Source: Pseudomonas sp. AOB-7
GTDB taxonomy: Bacteria > Pseudomonadota > Gammaproteobacteria > Pseudomonadales > Pseudomonadaceae
Length of the DNA: 64,000 nt
Direction of reading: 5' to 3'
Assembly: GCF_003696305.1 (NCBI RefSeq)
Contig: NZ_RFFK01000014.1
Coordinates: 1 to 64,000 of the forward strand
Shown here: in pieces, positions 22,482-31,206 of the stretch
Position numbering within the stretch: the stretch's first letter is position 1
How the letters are laid out: each line of letters begins with the position of its first letter
Notes under the pieces: model-generated
The model's database searches: none
Told to the model about the DNA's origin: nothing
Seen by the model: only the letters and a program-made list of their open reading frames with translations
Position numbers and translations under genes: made by a program

Positions 22482-24910
22482 ATGCTGAACCTCACCGAAT
22501 ACCAGCGCCGCCCCGCCCAGCTCGCCGACTGGCTACCCTGGGCCGGCCTGGTCGCCCCCGGCGTGGTGTTGAACAAGGACGGTTCGCTCCAGCGCAGCTT
22601 GCGCTTTCGCGGGCCGGATTTGGACAGCGCCACCCAGGGCGAGCTGGTAGCCACCTCGGCGCGCCTGAACAACGCCCTGCGTCGCCTCGGCTCGGGCTGG
22701 GCGCTGTTTATCGAGGCCGAGCGTCTGGCGGCGGCGGATTACCCCGATAGTGACTTTCCCGAGCCACTGTCCTGGCTGGTGGACGAGGAGCGCCGCGCGG
22801 CCTTCGAGGCTCAGGGTAGCCACTTCGAGAGTACCTACCACCTGACGCTGCTCTACCTGCCGCCGGAGGAGTCGCGCTCGCGCGCCGCCGGCCTGCTCTA
22901 CGAGCATCGGACGCAGCGTGGCGTCGACTGGCGCGAACGGCTGGCCGCCTTCGTCGCCGAGACGGATCGCTTCTTCGATCTGCTGGACGGGGTGATGCCG
23001 GAGCTCGCCTGGCTCGACGACAGCCAGACGCTGACCTACCTACACGCCACGGTATCGACCCACCGCCAGCGGCTGGCGGTGCCCGCAGTGCCCTTCCACC
23101 TCGATGCCCTGGTGGCCGACAGCCCCCTGACTACTGGCCTGGCGCCGCGTTTGGGTGAGCAGCATCTGCGCGTGCTGTCGGTACGTGGCTTCCCCACCTC
23201 GACCTGGCCCGGCGTGCTGGACGACCTCAACCGTCTGGGCTTCGCCTATCGCTGGTCGACCCGTTTTATCTGCCTGGACAAGGACGAGGCCGAGAAGGAA
23301 CTGGTGCGCCTGCGCCGGCAGTGGTTCGCCAAACGCAAGGGCGTCCTGGCGCTGCTGCGCGAAGCGATCTTCCAGCAGGAAAGCCCACTGCTCGACAGCG
23401 ACGCTGCGAACAAGGCCAGCGACGCCGACGCGGCGCTGCAGGAGCTTGGCGCCGACCAGGTCGCCTTCGGCTATGTGACGGCCACCGTGACGGTGAGCGA
23501 TGCCGACGCCCAGGTCGCCGACGAAAAGCTGCGCCGGATCGAGCGGGTGATCCAGGGTCGTGGCTTCGTCACCATTGCCGAGGGCCTCAACGCGGTGGAG
23601 GCCTGGCTGTCGTCGATCCCCGGCAACGTCTACGCCAATGTCCGCCAGCCGTTGATCTCCACGCTCAACCTGGCGCACCTGATGCCGGTCTCGGCAGTCT
23701 GGGCCGGCCCCGCGCGGAACGAACATCTGGACGGCCCGCCACTGGTGATCACCCGCACCGATGGCGCCACGCCGTTTCGCCTGGTCACCCACGTTGGCGA
23801 TGTCGGCCACACCCTGGTGGCCGGCCCCACTGGCATGGGCAAGTCGGTGTTGCTGGCGACCCTGGCCCTGCAGTTCCGGCGCTACCCGGGTTCGCACCTG
23901 TTTCTGTTCGATATGGGTCGCTCGCTGCGTGCAACGGTGCTGGGCCTGGGTGGCGAGCACTACGACCTCGGCGGCGACGGCGACCTGGCCTTCCAGCCCC
24001 TGGCGCGCATCGACCAGCCCGGCTACCGCGCCTGGGCGGCGGAATGGCTGGAGGCGCGCCTGCTGCAGGAAGGCGTGGCCGTCGGACCCGAGCAGAAGGC
24101 CGCGCTGTGGACGGCGCTGGACAGCCTGGCCGGCGCACCCGAGGCGCAGCGCACGCTGACCGGTTTGTCCGTGCTACTGCAGGACAACGCCCTGCGCCAG
24201 GCGCTTCAGCCCTACGTGCTGGGCGGCGCCCATGGCCCGTTGCTGGATGCCGATCAGGATCGGCTGGGCTGGCCGACGTGCAGTGCTTCGAGATGGAGGA
24301 GCTGATGCACAGCAAGGCGGCGGTGGCCGCAGTGCTGAGCTACCTGTTCGCCCGTTTCGAGGAGCGCTTCGACGGCGCGCCGACCCTGCTGATCCTCGAC
24401 GAGGCCTGGCTGTTTCTCGACGATCCGCTGTTCGCTGCACGTATCCGCCAATGGCTCAAGACCCTGCGCAAGAAGAACGTCAGCGTCATCTTCGCCACCC
24501 AGTCGCTGGCCGACATCAAGGACTCCAGCATCGCTGCGGCGATTATCGAAAGCTGCGCCAGCCGCATCTTCCTGCCAAACCCACAGGCGGGCGAGCCGCA
24601 GATCCGTGGCATCTACCAGGGCTTCGGCCTCAACGAACGGCAGATCGAGATCATCGCCCAGGCCACGCCCAAGCGTGATTACTACTACCAGTCGCGCCTG
24701 GGCAACCGCCTGTTCGATCTCGGCCTGGGGCCGGTGGCGCTGGCCTTCGCCGCCTCGGCCAGCCCGGCCGAGCAGCGCGAGATCGACCGCATGCTGCAGG
24801 CGTCCGGCGCTGCCGACTTCGCCCCTGCCTGGTTGCGTCACCGTGGCCTGGACTGGGCCGCCGACCTGCTCACCACTTATCCCTCGCCACGCAAGGAGTG
24901 CCTGCCATGA
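22482..24910 (+). pseudogene. trbE: TrbE (VirB4-like) ATPase, disrupted by a one-base frameshift
   Basis: The first frame (22482-24305) encodes the TrbE N-terminus through Walker A (AGPTGMGKSVLLATLALQF, about 445-463) to LLDADQDRLG. At about 24270 it shifts to unrelated residues and stops. The second frame restores ADVQCFEMEELMHSKAAV, Walker B TLLILDEAWLFLDDP and QSLADIKDSSIAAAIIESC, and ends at 24910. One missing base in GGGCTGGCC explains the shift; GGGC[N]TGGCCGAC would read G-[L/M]-A-D. A truncated product lacks Walker B. If real, the mutation should stop self-transfer. A sequencing error is possible. Confidence 0.9.
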
Positions 24911-25641
24911 GATCCCCTGTCCACCATTTCCCCTGCACCACGCTGCTGGTGCTTGGCCTGCTGGCCGTGCAGCCAGCCAGCGCCCTGACGGTGATCGATC
25001 CGACCAACCTGGCGCAGAACACCCTGACCGCGGTGCGAACCCTGGAGATGGTCAACAACCAGGTCCGCCAGCTGCAGAACGAAACCCAGATGCTGTTGAA
25101 CCAGGGCCGTCACCTGGCGCGTCTGGACTACAACGTGGTCAACCGCCTGCGCGTGAGCCTGGCCACTACCGAACGACTGCTGGCCGAGGCGCGGGGACTG
25201 GCCTACGAGGTGCAGCGACTGGATCAGGAGTTCGCCCGCCTCTATCCGGCCGAGTACACCGGCGACGTCAGCAGCCAGCGCCTGGCCGAGGAAGCCCGAG
25301 AGCGCTGGCAACAGGGGCTCGACGGGCTGCACACCGCCCTGCGCGTGCAGGCGCAGGTGACGCAGAACCTGGCCGAGGACGAGCACGCGTTGGCCGAGCT
25401 GGTGCAGCAGAGCCAGTCCGCGGGTGGGGCCTTGCAAACCGCCCAGGCCACCAACCAGTTGCTGGCCCTGCAGGCCAAGCAGTCGATCCAGGCGCAGCAG
25501 CTGCAGATCACCCAGAACCGCGCCATCGCCCTGGAGCTGGCCCGCCAGGCTGCCGCGGCCGAGGAGGCGCGCGAACGGCGGCGGCGCTTTATGGGCAGCG
25601 GCACGCCCTACACCCCCTACCCCGTGCAGTTCTATCGGTAG
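24907..25641 (+). CDS. trbJ: TrbJ (VirB5-like) periplasmic/pilus-tip protein
   Basis: The 244-residue protein has a signal peptide (cleavage near ASALTVID), then DPTNLAQNTLTAVRTLEMVN and a long helical region rich in Q, L, A and E. The C-terminus, RRRFMGSGTPYTPYPVQFYR, shares FMGxGTPYTP with the exclusion lipoprotein at 16.4 kb. In RP4, TrbJ works with the TrbK exclusion protein. The start overlaps the trbE stop, so frameshifted trbE translation may reduce its coupling. Confidence 0.9.
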   Translation: MRSPVHHFPCTTLLVLGLLAVQPASALTVIDPTNLAQNTLTAVRTLEMVNNQVRQLQNETQMLLNQGRHLARLDYNVVNRLRVSLATTERLLAEARGLAYEVQRLDQEFARLYPAEYTGDVSSQRLAEEARERWQQGLDGLHTALRVQAQVTQNLAEDEHALAELVQQSQSAGGALQTAQATNQLLALQAKQSIQAQQLQITQNRAIALELARQAAAAEEARERRRRFMGSGTPYTPYPVQFYR

Positions 25642-25652
25642 GGAGGCCCCAC

Positions 25653-25838
25653 ATGAAAATCCTGGTACTGCTGCCGCTGCTCGCGCTGGCCGCTTGTGGG
25701 CAGGGCGACGATGGCGTCGTGGCACGGCAAGACGATTCGACTGAGCGCTTCTACTCCGGCTGCGCCGGGCCCGGCGAGTTTCTCCGGCCTACCGACTTGC
25801 CCGCGATCCCCCCGAGCTTCGACGAGGACGTGCAATGA
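25653..25838 (+). CDS. small lipoprotein between trbJ and trbL
   Basis: The 61-residue protein has a lipoprotein signal with lipobox LAAC (Cys15) and a short acidic tail ending PSFDEDVQ, with one further cysteine in YSGCAGPGEF. GGGAGG precedes the ATG. Position and class match the TrbK-type lipoprotein slot of trb operons. With the candidate at 16.2 kb, the element may carry two exclusion-type lipoproteins. Confidence 0.75.
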   Translation: MKILVLLPLLALAACGQGDDGVVARQDDSTERFYSGCAGPGEFLRPTDLPAIPPSFDEDVQ

Positions 25839-27010
25839 ACGACGTCAGCGTGATCGACCGTTTCCTCGAGGTGTTCGGGTTGTACATCGACACCGGCTTC
25901 GGTTTGCTCGCCGGCGAGGTGGCCTTTCTCACCATGACCCTGGTGGTGATCGACATGACCCTGGCCGGGCTGTTCTGGGCCATGGGCGGTGAGGACGTTA
26001 GCGCCAAGCTGATCCGCAAGATCCTTTATGTCGGCGCCTTCGCCTTCATCATCGGCAACTTCAATGCCCTGGCTAAGATCGTCTTCAACTCCTTCGCCGG
26101 GTTGGGCCTGCTGGCGGCTGGCTCGGCGCTGAGCCCAGCCGAGCTCCTGCAGCCGGGACACCTGGCTTCGATCGGTATCGAGGCCGGGCGGCCGCTGCTC
26201 GAGCAGATTCGTCACCTGAGCGGCTTTCCCAAGGTGTTCGGCAATCTGGACAGCATCCTGGTGCTGTTTCTGGCCTGGCTGGTGGTGATCGTTAGCTTCT
26301 TCTTCCTGGCGATCCAGCTGTTCGTCACCTTGATCGAGTTCAAGCTGACCACCCTCGCCGGCTTCGTGCTGGTGCCTTTCGCGCTGTGGAACAAGACCGC
26401 CTTTCTCGCCGAGAGGGTGTTGGGCAACGTGGTGGTGTCCGGCATCAAGGTGCTGGTGCTGGCGGTGATCGTCGGCATCGGCAGCGGGCTGTTCGCCGAG
26501 TTCCAGGCCGTGCCGGACGAGCCCTCCATCGACCATGCGCTGGTGGTCATGCTCGCCTCGCTGGCATTGCTCGGCCTGGGCATCTTCGGCCCGGGCATTG
26601 CCACCGGCCTGGTCTCCGGCGCGCCGCAACTGGGTGCTAGTGCCGCAGCCGGCACCGCGCTCGGCGCGGCGGGCATGGCAGCAGGTGCTGCTGCAGTAGC
26701 TACAGGTGTCGGCGGCGCGGTGCTGGCCGGTGCACGCATGGCGCCCAGTGCGGCGCGCCTGGCCATGGGTGGAGCCCGCTCTTTGGCTGGTGTGTCTTCT
26801 GGAACTGCAGCTGGCGGTACTGCGGCTGCTGGAACGTCCGCCGCCGCTGGCTCATCGGCGGCCACCGCCAAGCCGCCTGATTGGGCCAGGCGCCTGCAGC
26901 GCAGGCAGCAACTCTCACAGGCCACCAGCACGGTCGCCCACACCCTGCGTGGTGGCGATGGCGGTGGCTCATCACCTGGGCCGCAGATCCGCGACCCATC
27001 GAATTCGTAA
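25835..27010 (+). CDS. trbL: TrbL (VirB6-like) polytopic membrane protein
   Basis: The 391-residue protein has about six to seven hydrophobic segments in the first 270 residues, including the conserved LIEFKLTTLAGFVLVPFALW and FLAERVLGNVVVSGIKVLVL. An Ala/Gly/Ser-rich low-complexity region follows (about 275-350), then a basic tail. TrbL lines the inner-membrane channel. It is somewhat shorter than many relatives because of the brief tail. It overlaps the lipoprotein gene by ATGA. Confidence 0.9.
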   Translation: MNDVSVIDRFLEVFGLYIDTGFGLLAGEVAFLTMTLVVIDMTLAGLFWAMGGEDVSAKLIRKILYVGAFAFIIGNFNALAKIVFNSFAGLGLLAAGSALSPAELLQPGHLASIGIEAGRPLLEQIRHLSGFPKVFGNLDSILVLFLAWLVVIVSFFFLAIQLFVTLIEFKLTTLAGFVLVPFALWNKTAFLAERVLGNVVVSGIKVLVLAVIVGIGSGLFAEFQAVPDEPSIDHALVVMLASLALLGLGIFGPGIATGLVSGAPQLGASAAAGTALGAAGMAAGAAAVATGVGGAVLAGARMAPSAARLAMGGARSLAGVSSGTAAGGTAAAGTSAAAGSSAATAKPPDWARRLQRRQQLSQATSTVAHTLRGGDGGGSSPGPQIRDPSNS

Positions 27011-27022
27011 AGGAGGACGAGG

Positions 27023-27730
27023 ATGCGATTCAGACGTCCACGGGTGCGCTACAGCGACACCCCACAACCCATCACGCCCTACCAGGCCGCGGCACAGGCC
27101 TGGGATCTGCGTATGGGTAGCAGCCTGGCGCAGGCACGCAACTGGCGACTTATGGCCTTCGGTTGCCTGGGCCTGGCGCTGCTGATGGCTGGTGGCCTGG
27201 TCTGGCGTTCGGTGCAGTCGACAGTGACGCCCTACGTGGTGGAGGTCGACAACCTCGGCCAGGTGCGCGCCGTCGGCGAAGCCGCCAGCCCTTACCAGCC
27301 CCTGGATGCGCAAATTGCCCACCACCTGGCGCGCTTTATCGAGCAGGTGCGCTCGCTATCAATCGATCCGGTGGTGATACGGCAGAACTGGCTGGAGGCC
27401 TATCACTCCACCACCGACCGAGGCGCGGCCACCCTCAATGATTATGCCCGCGCCAACGATCCCTTCACCCGGGTCGGCAAGGAGACGGTATCGGTCGAGG
27501 TCACCAGCGTGGTGCGTGCCAGCGACAGCTCGTTCCAGGTGCGCTGGACCGAACGCCGTTTCGTGAATGGTTCGGCCGCCGGTCTGGAGCGCTGGACCGC
27601 GGTGATCTCGCTGGTGCTGCAGCCTCCGCGCACCGAGGAAAAGCTGCGCCGCAACCCGCTCGGCATCTACGTCAACGGCCTGTCCTGGAGCCGCGAGCTG
27701 GACACTACGGAAGGAGCCAACAAACCATGA
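27023..27730 (+). CDS. trbF: TrbF (VirB8-like) periplasmic scaffold protein
   Basis: The 235-residue protein has the conserved leader TPYQAAAQAWDLRMGSSLAQ, a transmembrane segment at about 49-64 and a periplasmic VirB8-like domain with VVEVDNLGQVRAVG, FIEQVRSLSIDPVVIRQNW and RWTERRFVNG. AGGAGG precedes the ATG. It overlaps trbG. Confidence 0.92.
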   Translation: MRFRRPRVRYSDTPQPITPYQAAAQAWDLRMGSSLAQARNWRLMAFGCLGLALLMAGGLVWRSVQSTVTPYVVEVDNLGQVRAVGEAASPYQPLDAQIAHHLARFIEQVRSLSIDPVVIRQNWLEAYHSTTDRGAATLNDYARANDPFTRVGKETVSVEVTSVVRASDSSFQVRWTERRFVNGSAAGLERWTAVISLVLQPPRTEEKLRRNPLGIYVNGLSWSRELDTTEGANKP

Positions 27731-28713
27731 AAACCGCCCTGAACCTCTACGTCTGCCCGCTGCTGCTGAGCGTGCTGGCCGGCTGCGCCAGCCAGGAACC
27801 GCCAGTGATCGCGCTGGATGAACCAGTCGAGGCGCAGCGCCTGCCGGAGCCGCCCAAGCCCATCGAGGTGGTGGAAGTCCCCAAGCCCCTGGCCCTGCCC
27901 GCGCAGCTCAAGCCGCTGCCGGAAACTCAGCGCAGCAAGCAGGCCAAGGAGCCGGCCGATGAGCGCGTGCGGGTCTCGCGCGCCAATCGCGACGCTCGAG
28001 TCGCGCCGAGCCGCGAGGGCTATATCAACGCCATCCAGGTCTGGCCCTACTCCGATGGCGCGCTGTATCAGGTGTACGCCAGTCCGGGCCGGGTGACTGC
28101 GATCAACCTGCAGCCTGGTGAGGAGCTGGTCACCGTGGCCGCCGGCGACACCGTGCGCTGGATCGTAGGCGACACCACCAGCGGAAGCGGAGACGAGCTA
28201 CGCACCAGCGTGCTGATCAAGCCGACACGCGTCGATCTCAAGACCAACCTGGTGATCACCACCACGCGCCGCACCTACCTGATCGAGCTGAGTTCTACCG
28301 AGCAGGCCTGGATGGCGTCGGTGTCCTGGGACTACCCCCAGGACCGCATGCTCGCGCTGCAACGTCGCGCCGGCGCCGCCCAGGCCGCGGCGCCGGTGGA
28401 TACCGGCCTGGCGCTGGAGCAGCTGCGCTTTCGCTATGCGATCAGCGGCAGCAATCCGCCTTGGAAACCGCTGCGCGCCTTCGATGACGGCCGCAAGGTG
28501 TATATCCAGTTCCCCGCCGGTATCGCCCAGGGCGAGCTGCCGCCGCTGTTCGTAATTGGCCCGGAAGGCGACGGACAGTTGGTCAACTATCGCTTCCGCT
28601 CGCCCTACTACATCGTCGACCGCCTGTTCGGCGCGGCCGAGCTGCGCCTGGGTGCCGACAAGGGTGACGTGGTGCGGATCGAGCGCACCGATGGCGTGGC
28701 ACGGAGGCCCTGA
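27727..28713 (+). CDS. trbG: TrbG (VirB9-like) outer-membrane complex protein
   Basis: The 328-residue protein has a lipoprotein-type signal (lipobox LAGC, residues 18-21), a proline-rich linker, then the VirB9 domain: INAIQVWPYSDGALYQVYAS, the TVAAGDTVRWIVGDT loop, and C-terminal YRFRSPYYIVDRLFGAAELR. It forms the outer-membrane core complex with TrbI. Confidence 0.92.
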   Translation: MKTALNLYVCPLLLSVLAGCASQEPPVIALDEPVEAQRLPEPPKPIEVVEVPKPLALPAQLKPLPETQRSKQAKEPADERVRVSRANRDARVAPSREGYINAIQVWPYSDGALYQVYASPGRVTAINLQPGEELVTVAAGDTVRWIVGDTTSGSGDELRTSVLIKPTRVDLKTNLVITTTRRTYLIELSSTEQAWMASVSWDYPQDRMLALQRRAGAAQAAAPVDTGLALEQLRFRYAISGSNPPWKPLRAFDDGRKVYIQFPAGIAQGELPPLFVIGPEGDGQLVNYRFRSPYYIVDRLFGAAELRLGADKGDVVRIERTDGVARRP

Positions 28714-28715
28714 GC

Positions 28716-29978
28716 ATGACGGCCAAGGACGACAAACAAACCGCGGCAACCTCGCTACCGCCCAAGGAAGCGCCGGAGTCGCTGGAGCTGCGCGCCAAGC
28801 CGCGCCCTGTCACTCGCCTCAACCCGCGCATGCTGGCAGCGGTGGTCGGTGGCCTCTCGGCCGCGGTGCTCGGGGCCATGCTGTGGTCGCTGCAGCCGCA
28901 ACAGCGCCGCCAGGGTGTCGAGCCGAACGAGCTATACAACGTCGACCGCGTGACGCGCTCCGAGGGACTAGAGCAGTTGCCGGCAGACTACTCGCAGTTG
29001 CCACCACCTGCTCCCGAGATACCGCAACTGGGCCCACCGCTACCCGGCGACCTGGGCGGGCCGATACTCAGGGCCGAACAGCAGGCGCAGGGCTACGGCC
29101 AGGGTCCGGACGCTGCTGAAGCCGAGCGTCTTGCCCGGCTCAAGGAAGCCGAGGAGGCGGCGCAATCCTCGGTGTTTTTCCAGACCAACAGCGCGAGGAA
29201 ATCGAATGTCGCACCCACTGGGGACGCCCAACAAGATCCCATGATCCTGGGTATGGCCTCGTCAGGCGCGGTAGCCGCAACTGCAGGAACGCCGACCCAG
29301 CAGGAACGGAATGAGGCGTTTCTGAGTAAATCCATAAACGCACAAATCCGTAATTCCGGCTTGCTGCAGATGCCTGATTCGCCCTACCAGGTGATGGCCG
29401 GCACCGTCATCGCGGCGGCCCTGGTCACCGGTATCAAGTCGGATCTACCCGGCGATGTGATCGCCACGGTGACCGAACCGGTCTACGACAGCGCCACCGG
29501 CCAGCACGTGCTGATCCCTCAAGGCGCCCGCCTGCTGGGCCGCTACAACAGTCAGGTGAGCTACGGGCAAAGCCGCGTGCAGGTGGTGTGGCAGCGGGTG
29601 ATCCTGCCGGACACCTCGTCCTTCCAGCTCGACAACCTGGTCGGTACCGACGCCGCCGGCTATGCCGGTCTCGAGGATGGCGTGGACTGGCATTGGGATC
29701 GGGTCGTCGCCGGCGCGGCCATGACAAGCCTGCTGGGCATCAGTGCAGAGTTGGCAGCACCGACCAGTCGCACCGATGGCGACCGCATCATCATCGCCGG
29801 ACGCGACAGCCTGCAAGACACGGTGAACCAGGTCGGCCAGGAGGTCACCCGCCGCAACCTCGATATCCAGCCCACGCTGACCCAGCGTCCCGGCCTGCCC
29901 CTGCGCGTGATCGTCAACCGCGACCTGGTGCTGCGTCCCTATCAGCCCTTCTCCGCTCAAATGAGGAGCCCACAATGA
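28716..29978 (+). CDS. trbI: TrbI (VirB10-like) channel-spanning protein
   Basis: The 420-residue protein has a cytoplasmic leader, one transmembrane segment (about 44-61), a proline-rich periplasmic region, then the conserved VirB10 beta-barrel domain: DSPYQVMAGTVIAAALVTGI, SDLPGDVIATVTEPVYDS, GARLLGRYNSQVSYGQSRVQ and VIVNRDLVLRPY. It spans both membranes and links the ATPases to the outer pore. It overlaps the DUF2274 gene. Confidence 0.93.
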   Translation: MTAKDDKQTAATSLPPKEAPESLELRAKPRPVTRLNPRMLAAVVGGLSAAVLGAMLWSLQPQQRRQGVEPNELYNVDRVTRSEGLEQLPADYSQLPPPAPEIPQLGPPLPGDLGGPILRAEQQAQGYGQGPDAAEAERLARLKEAEEAAQSSVFFQTNSARKSNVAPTGDAQQDPMILGMASSGAVAATAGTPTQQERNEAFLSKSINAQIRNSGLLQMPDSPYQVMAGTVIAAALVTGIKSDLPGDVIATVTEPVYDSATGQHVLIPQGARLLGRYNSQVSYGQSRVQVVWQRVILPDTSSFQLDNLVGTDAAGYAGLEDGVDWHWDRVVAGAAMTSLLGISAELAAPTSRTDGDRIIIAGRDSLQDTVNQVGQEVTRRNLDIQPTLTQRPGLPLRVIVNRDLVLRPYQPFSAQMRSPQ

Positions 29979-30208
29979 GTACGACCAAGCTGCGCCTCGG
30001 CCCGCTGCCGAAAACCGAGAACCTGAAGCTGACCTTCACCTGCCCGGCCAGCCTGAAGGCTGACCTCGATCGCTACGCGGCGCTGCACTCACAGACCTAC
30101 GGTGAAGAGGTCGACGCCCTGACGCTCATTCCGCACATGCTGGAGGCCTTCATGGCGAGGGATCGGGTGTTCAGGAGAACAAATACACAATCTTGCACCG
30201 GCAATTGA
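29975..30208 (+). CDS. DUF2274 protein, last gene of the trb operon
   Basis: The 77-residue protein contains KLRLGPLPKTENLKLTFTCP, then LKADLDRYAALHSQTYGEEV and LIPHMLEAFMARDR, the DUF2274 signature. It has a ribbon-helix-helix look (short strand then two helices), so it may bind DNA. It consistently follows trbI in this ICE family. Its function is unknown. A decayed second copy appears at about 31.1 kb. Confidence 0.88.
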   Translation: MSTTKLRLGPLPKTENLKLTFTCPASLKADLDRYAALHSQTYGEEVDALTLIPHMLEAFMARDRVFRRTNTQSCTGN

Positions 30209-30260
30209 TAAGCCTGCATCCCCTCCCAGCTGCCGTGATGACAACGGCAGAAAACCCACA

Positions 30261-30277
30261 CACGGTTGAAAACCGTG
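30261..30277. promoter_or_regulatory. palindrome upstream of higBA, likely operator
   Basis: CACGGTT-GAA-AACCGTG is a 17-bp palindrome with seven-base perfect arms, 24 bases before the higB start. HigA antitoxins repress their own operon at palindromes in this position, so this is the expected HigA site. Confidence 0.6.
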
Positions 30278-30301
30278 ACCTAATACATCACACTTATCAC
30301 C

Positions 30302-30580
30302 ATGATCGTAAGCTTCCGGCACAAAGGTCTACGCATTTTCTTTGAATCCGGCTCAACCAAAGGCATTCGGGCCGACCACGCAAAGCGTCTGGGTCGAATG
30401 CTGAGTTTCATGGATAGAGCCAATGAACCCGCCGACCTCGACATCCCCGGTTGGCGGCTACATCCCCTCAAAGGGGAACTGGAAGAGTTCTGGTCACTCA
30501 CCGTCAATGGAAACTGGCGAGTGATCTTTCGATTCGTGGGTAGCGACATCGAGCTCGTCGACTACCTTGACTACCACTAA
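30302..30580 (+). CDS. higB: HigB/RelE-family toxin
   Basis: The 92-residue protein starts MIVSFRHKGLRIFFESGSTK and has WRLHPLKGELEEFWSLTVNG and WRVIFRFVGSDIELVDYLDY, the HigB ribosome-dependent mRNA interferase pattern. The toxin gene precedes its antitoxin by 17 bp, the usual HigBA order. In the ICE it probably stabilises the element by killing cells that lose it. Confidence 0.9.
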   Translation: MIVSFRHKGLRIFFESGSTKGIRADHAKRLGRMLSFMDRANEPADLDIPGWRLHPLKGELEEFWSLTVNGNWRVIFRFVGSDIELVDYLDYH

Positions 30581-30597
30581 GCAGGAGGGGGTTATCC

Positions 30598-30885
30598 ATG
30601 ACCATGTTCAACCCACCGCATCCTGGTGAAACCCTGCTTGAGGACGTGCTCCCCGAACTGGGCATCAGCATTGCCGAACTTGCCCGCCGCCTTGGCTTTG
30701 CGCGCGAATCCCTGTCTCGGATCTTGCACGGCCATGCGCCGGTCAGCCCGGACTTGGCTGTTCGCCTAGAACTGGCCGGCATCGGCAAAGCTCGCACCTG
30801 GCTCGGCGTGCAAGCCGACTACGACCTTTGGCAAGCCAGACATCGCGAACAACCGCACATCGAACGCTTTGCTGCGATTGCTTAG
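30598..30885 (+). CDS. higA: HigA-family antitoxin
   Basis: The 95-residue XRE-type protein has the HigA hallmark HPGETLLEDVLPELGISIAE, then LARRLGFARESLSRILHGHA and AVRLELAGIGKARTWLGVQA with DYDLWQARHR. It should neutralise HigB and repress the operon through the palindrome at 30261. AGGAGG lies upstream of the ATG. Confidence 0.92.
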   Translation: MTMFNPPHPGETLLEDVLPELGISIAELARRLGFARESLSRILHGHAPVSPDLAVRLELAGIGKARTWLGVQADYDLWQARHREQPHIERFAAIA

Positions 30886-30929
30886 TTCCGTATGGAAGGT
30901 GACGACTGATACCGAGGGAGGCGACTACG

Positions 30930-31112
30930 ATGAGAAGAAAGGCCGTTGGGCGCAACTCAAGCCCGCTGTCGACCGTCTTCAGGAGCAGCTCTGATACAGC
31001 CAAGCGAGCGGCTTACGGCGCAGCAGCTGAGCGTGCCATCGAAAGTCAGCGCAAGGTACTCGAAGAAGCGAAACGCGTAAGAGAGCTGACTCTACCAGTA
31101 CGACCGGCTTGA
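30930..31112 (+). CDS. short hypothetical protein downstream of higBA
   Basis: The frame encodes 60 residues, rich in Arg, Lys, Ala and Ser, with a helical middle (AAERAIESQRKVLEEAKRVR). GGGAGG lies ten bases before the ATG, so translation is plausible. I recognise no family. The stop abuts the DUF2274 relic, so it may be the surviving 5' part of a larger or rearranged gene. Confidence 0.4.
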   Translation: MRRKAVGRNSSPLSTVFRSSSDTAKRAAYGAAAERAIESQRKVLEEAKRVRELTLPVRPA

Positions 31113-31206
31113 GGCCGACCTTGAGCGGTATGCGATATTGCGCTCAAAAACCTTTAGCGGAAGCCTGCCATATATCAGGGCCTGCACTGCCGTTCTAGCC
31201 AAAGGT
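31111..31206 (+). pseudogene. relic of a second DUF2274 gene
   Basis: Translation from 31111 reads EADLERYAILRSKTFSGSLP, then YIRACTAVLAKGF. This lines up with ADLDRYAALHSQTYGEEVDA and the following helix of the intact DUF2274 protein at 29975. There is no start codon. The relic runs into the antisense of hipA. It suggests a duplicated trb-operon end that was later overwritten by the toxin-antitoxin insertion. Confidence 0.5.

Noticed and set aside
24255..24310. Programmed frameshifting in trbE
   Set aside because: No slippery heptamer or obvious downstream structure is visible at GGGCTGGCC. A one-base deletion or sequencing error is simpler.
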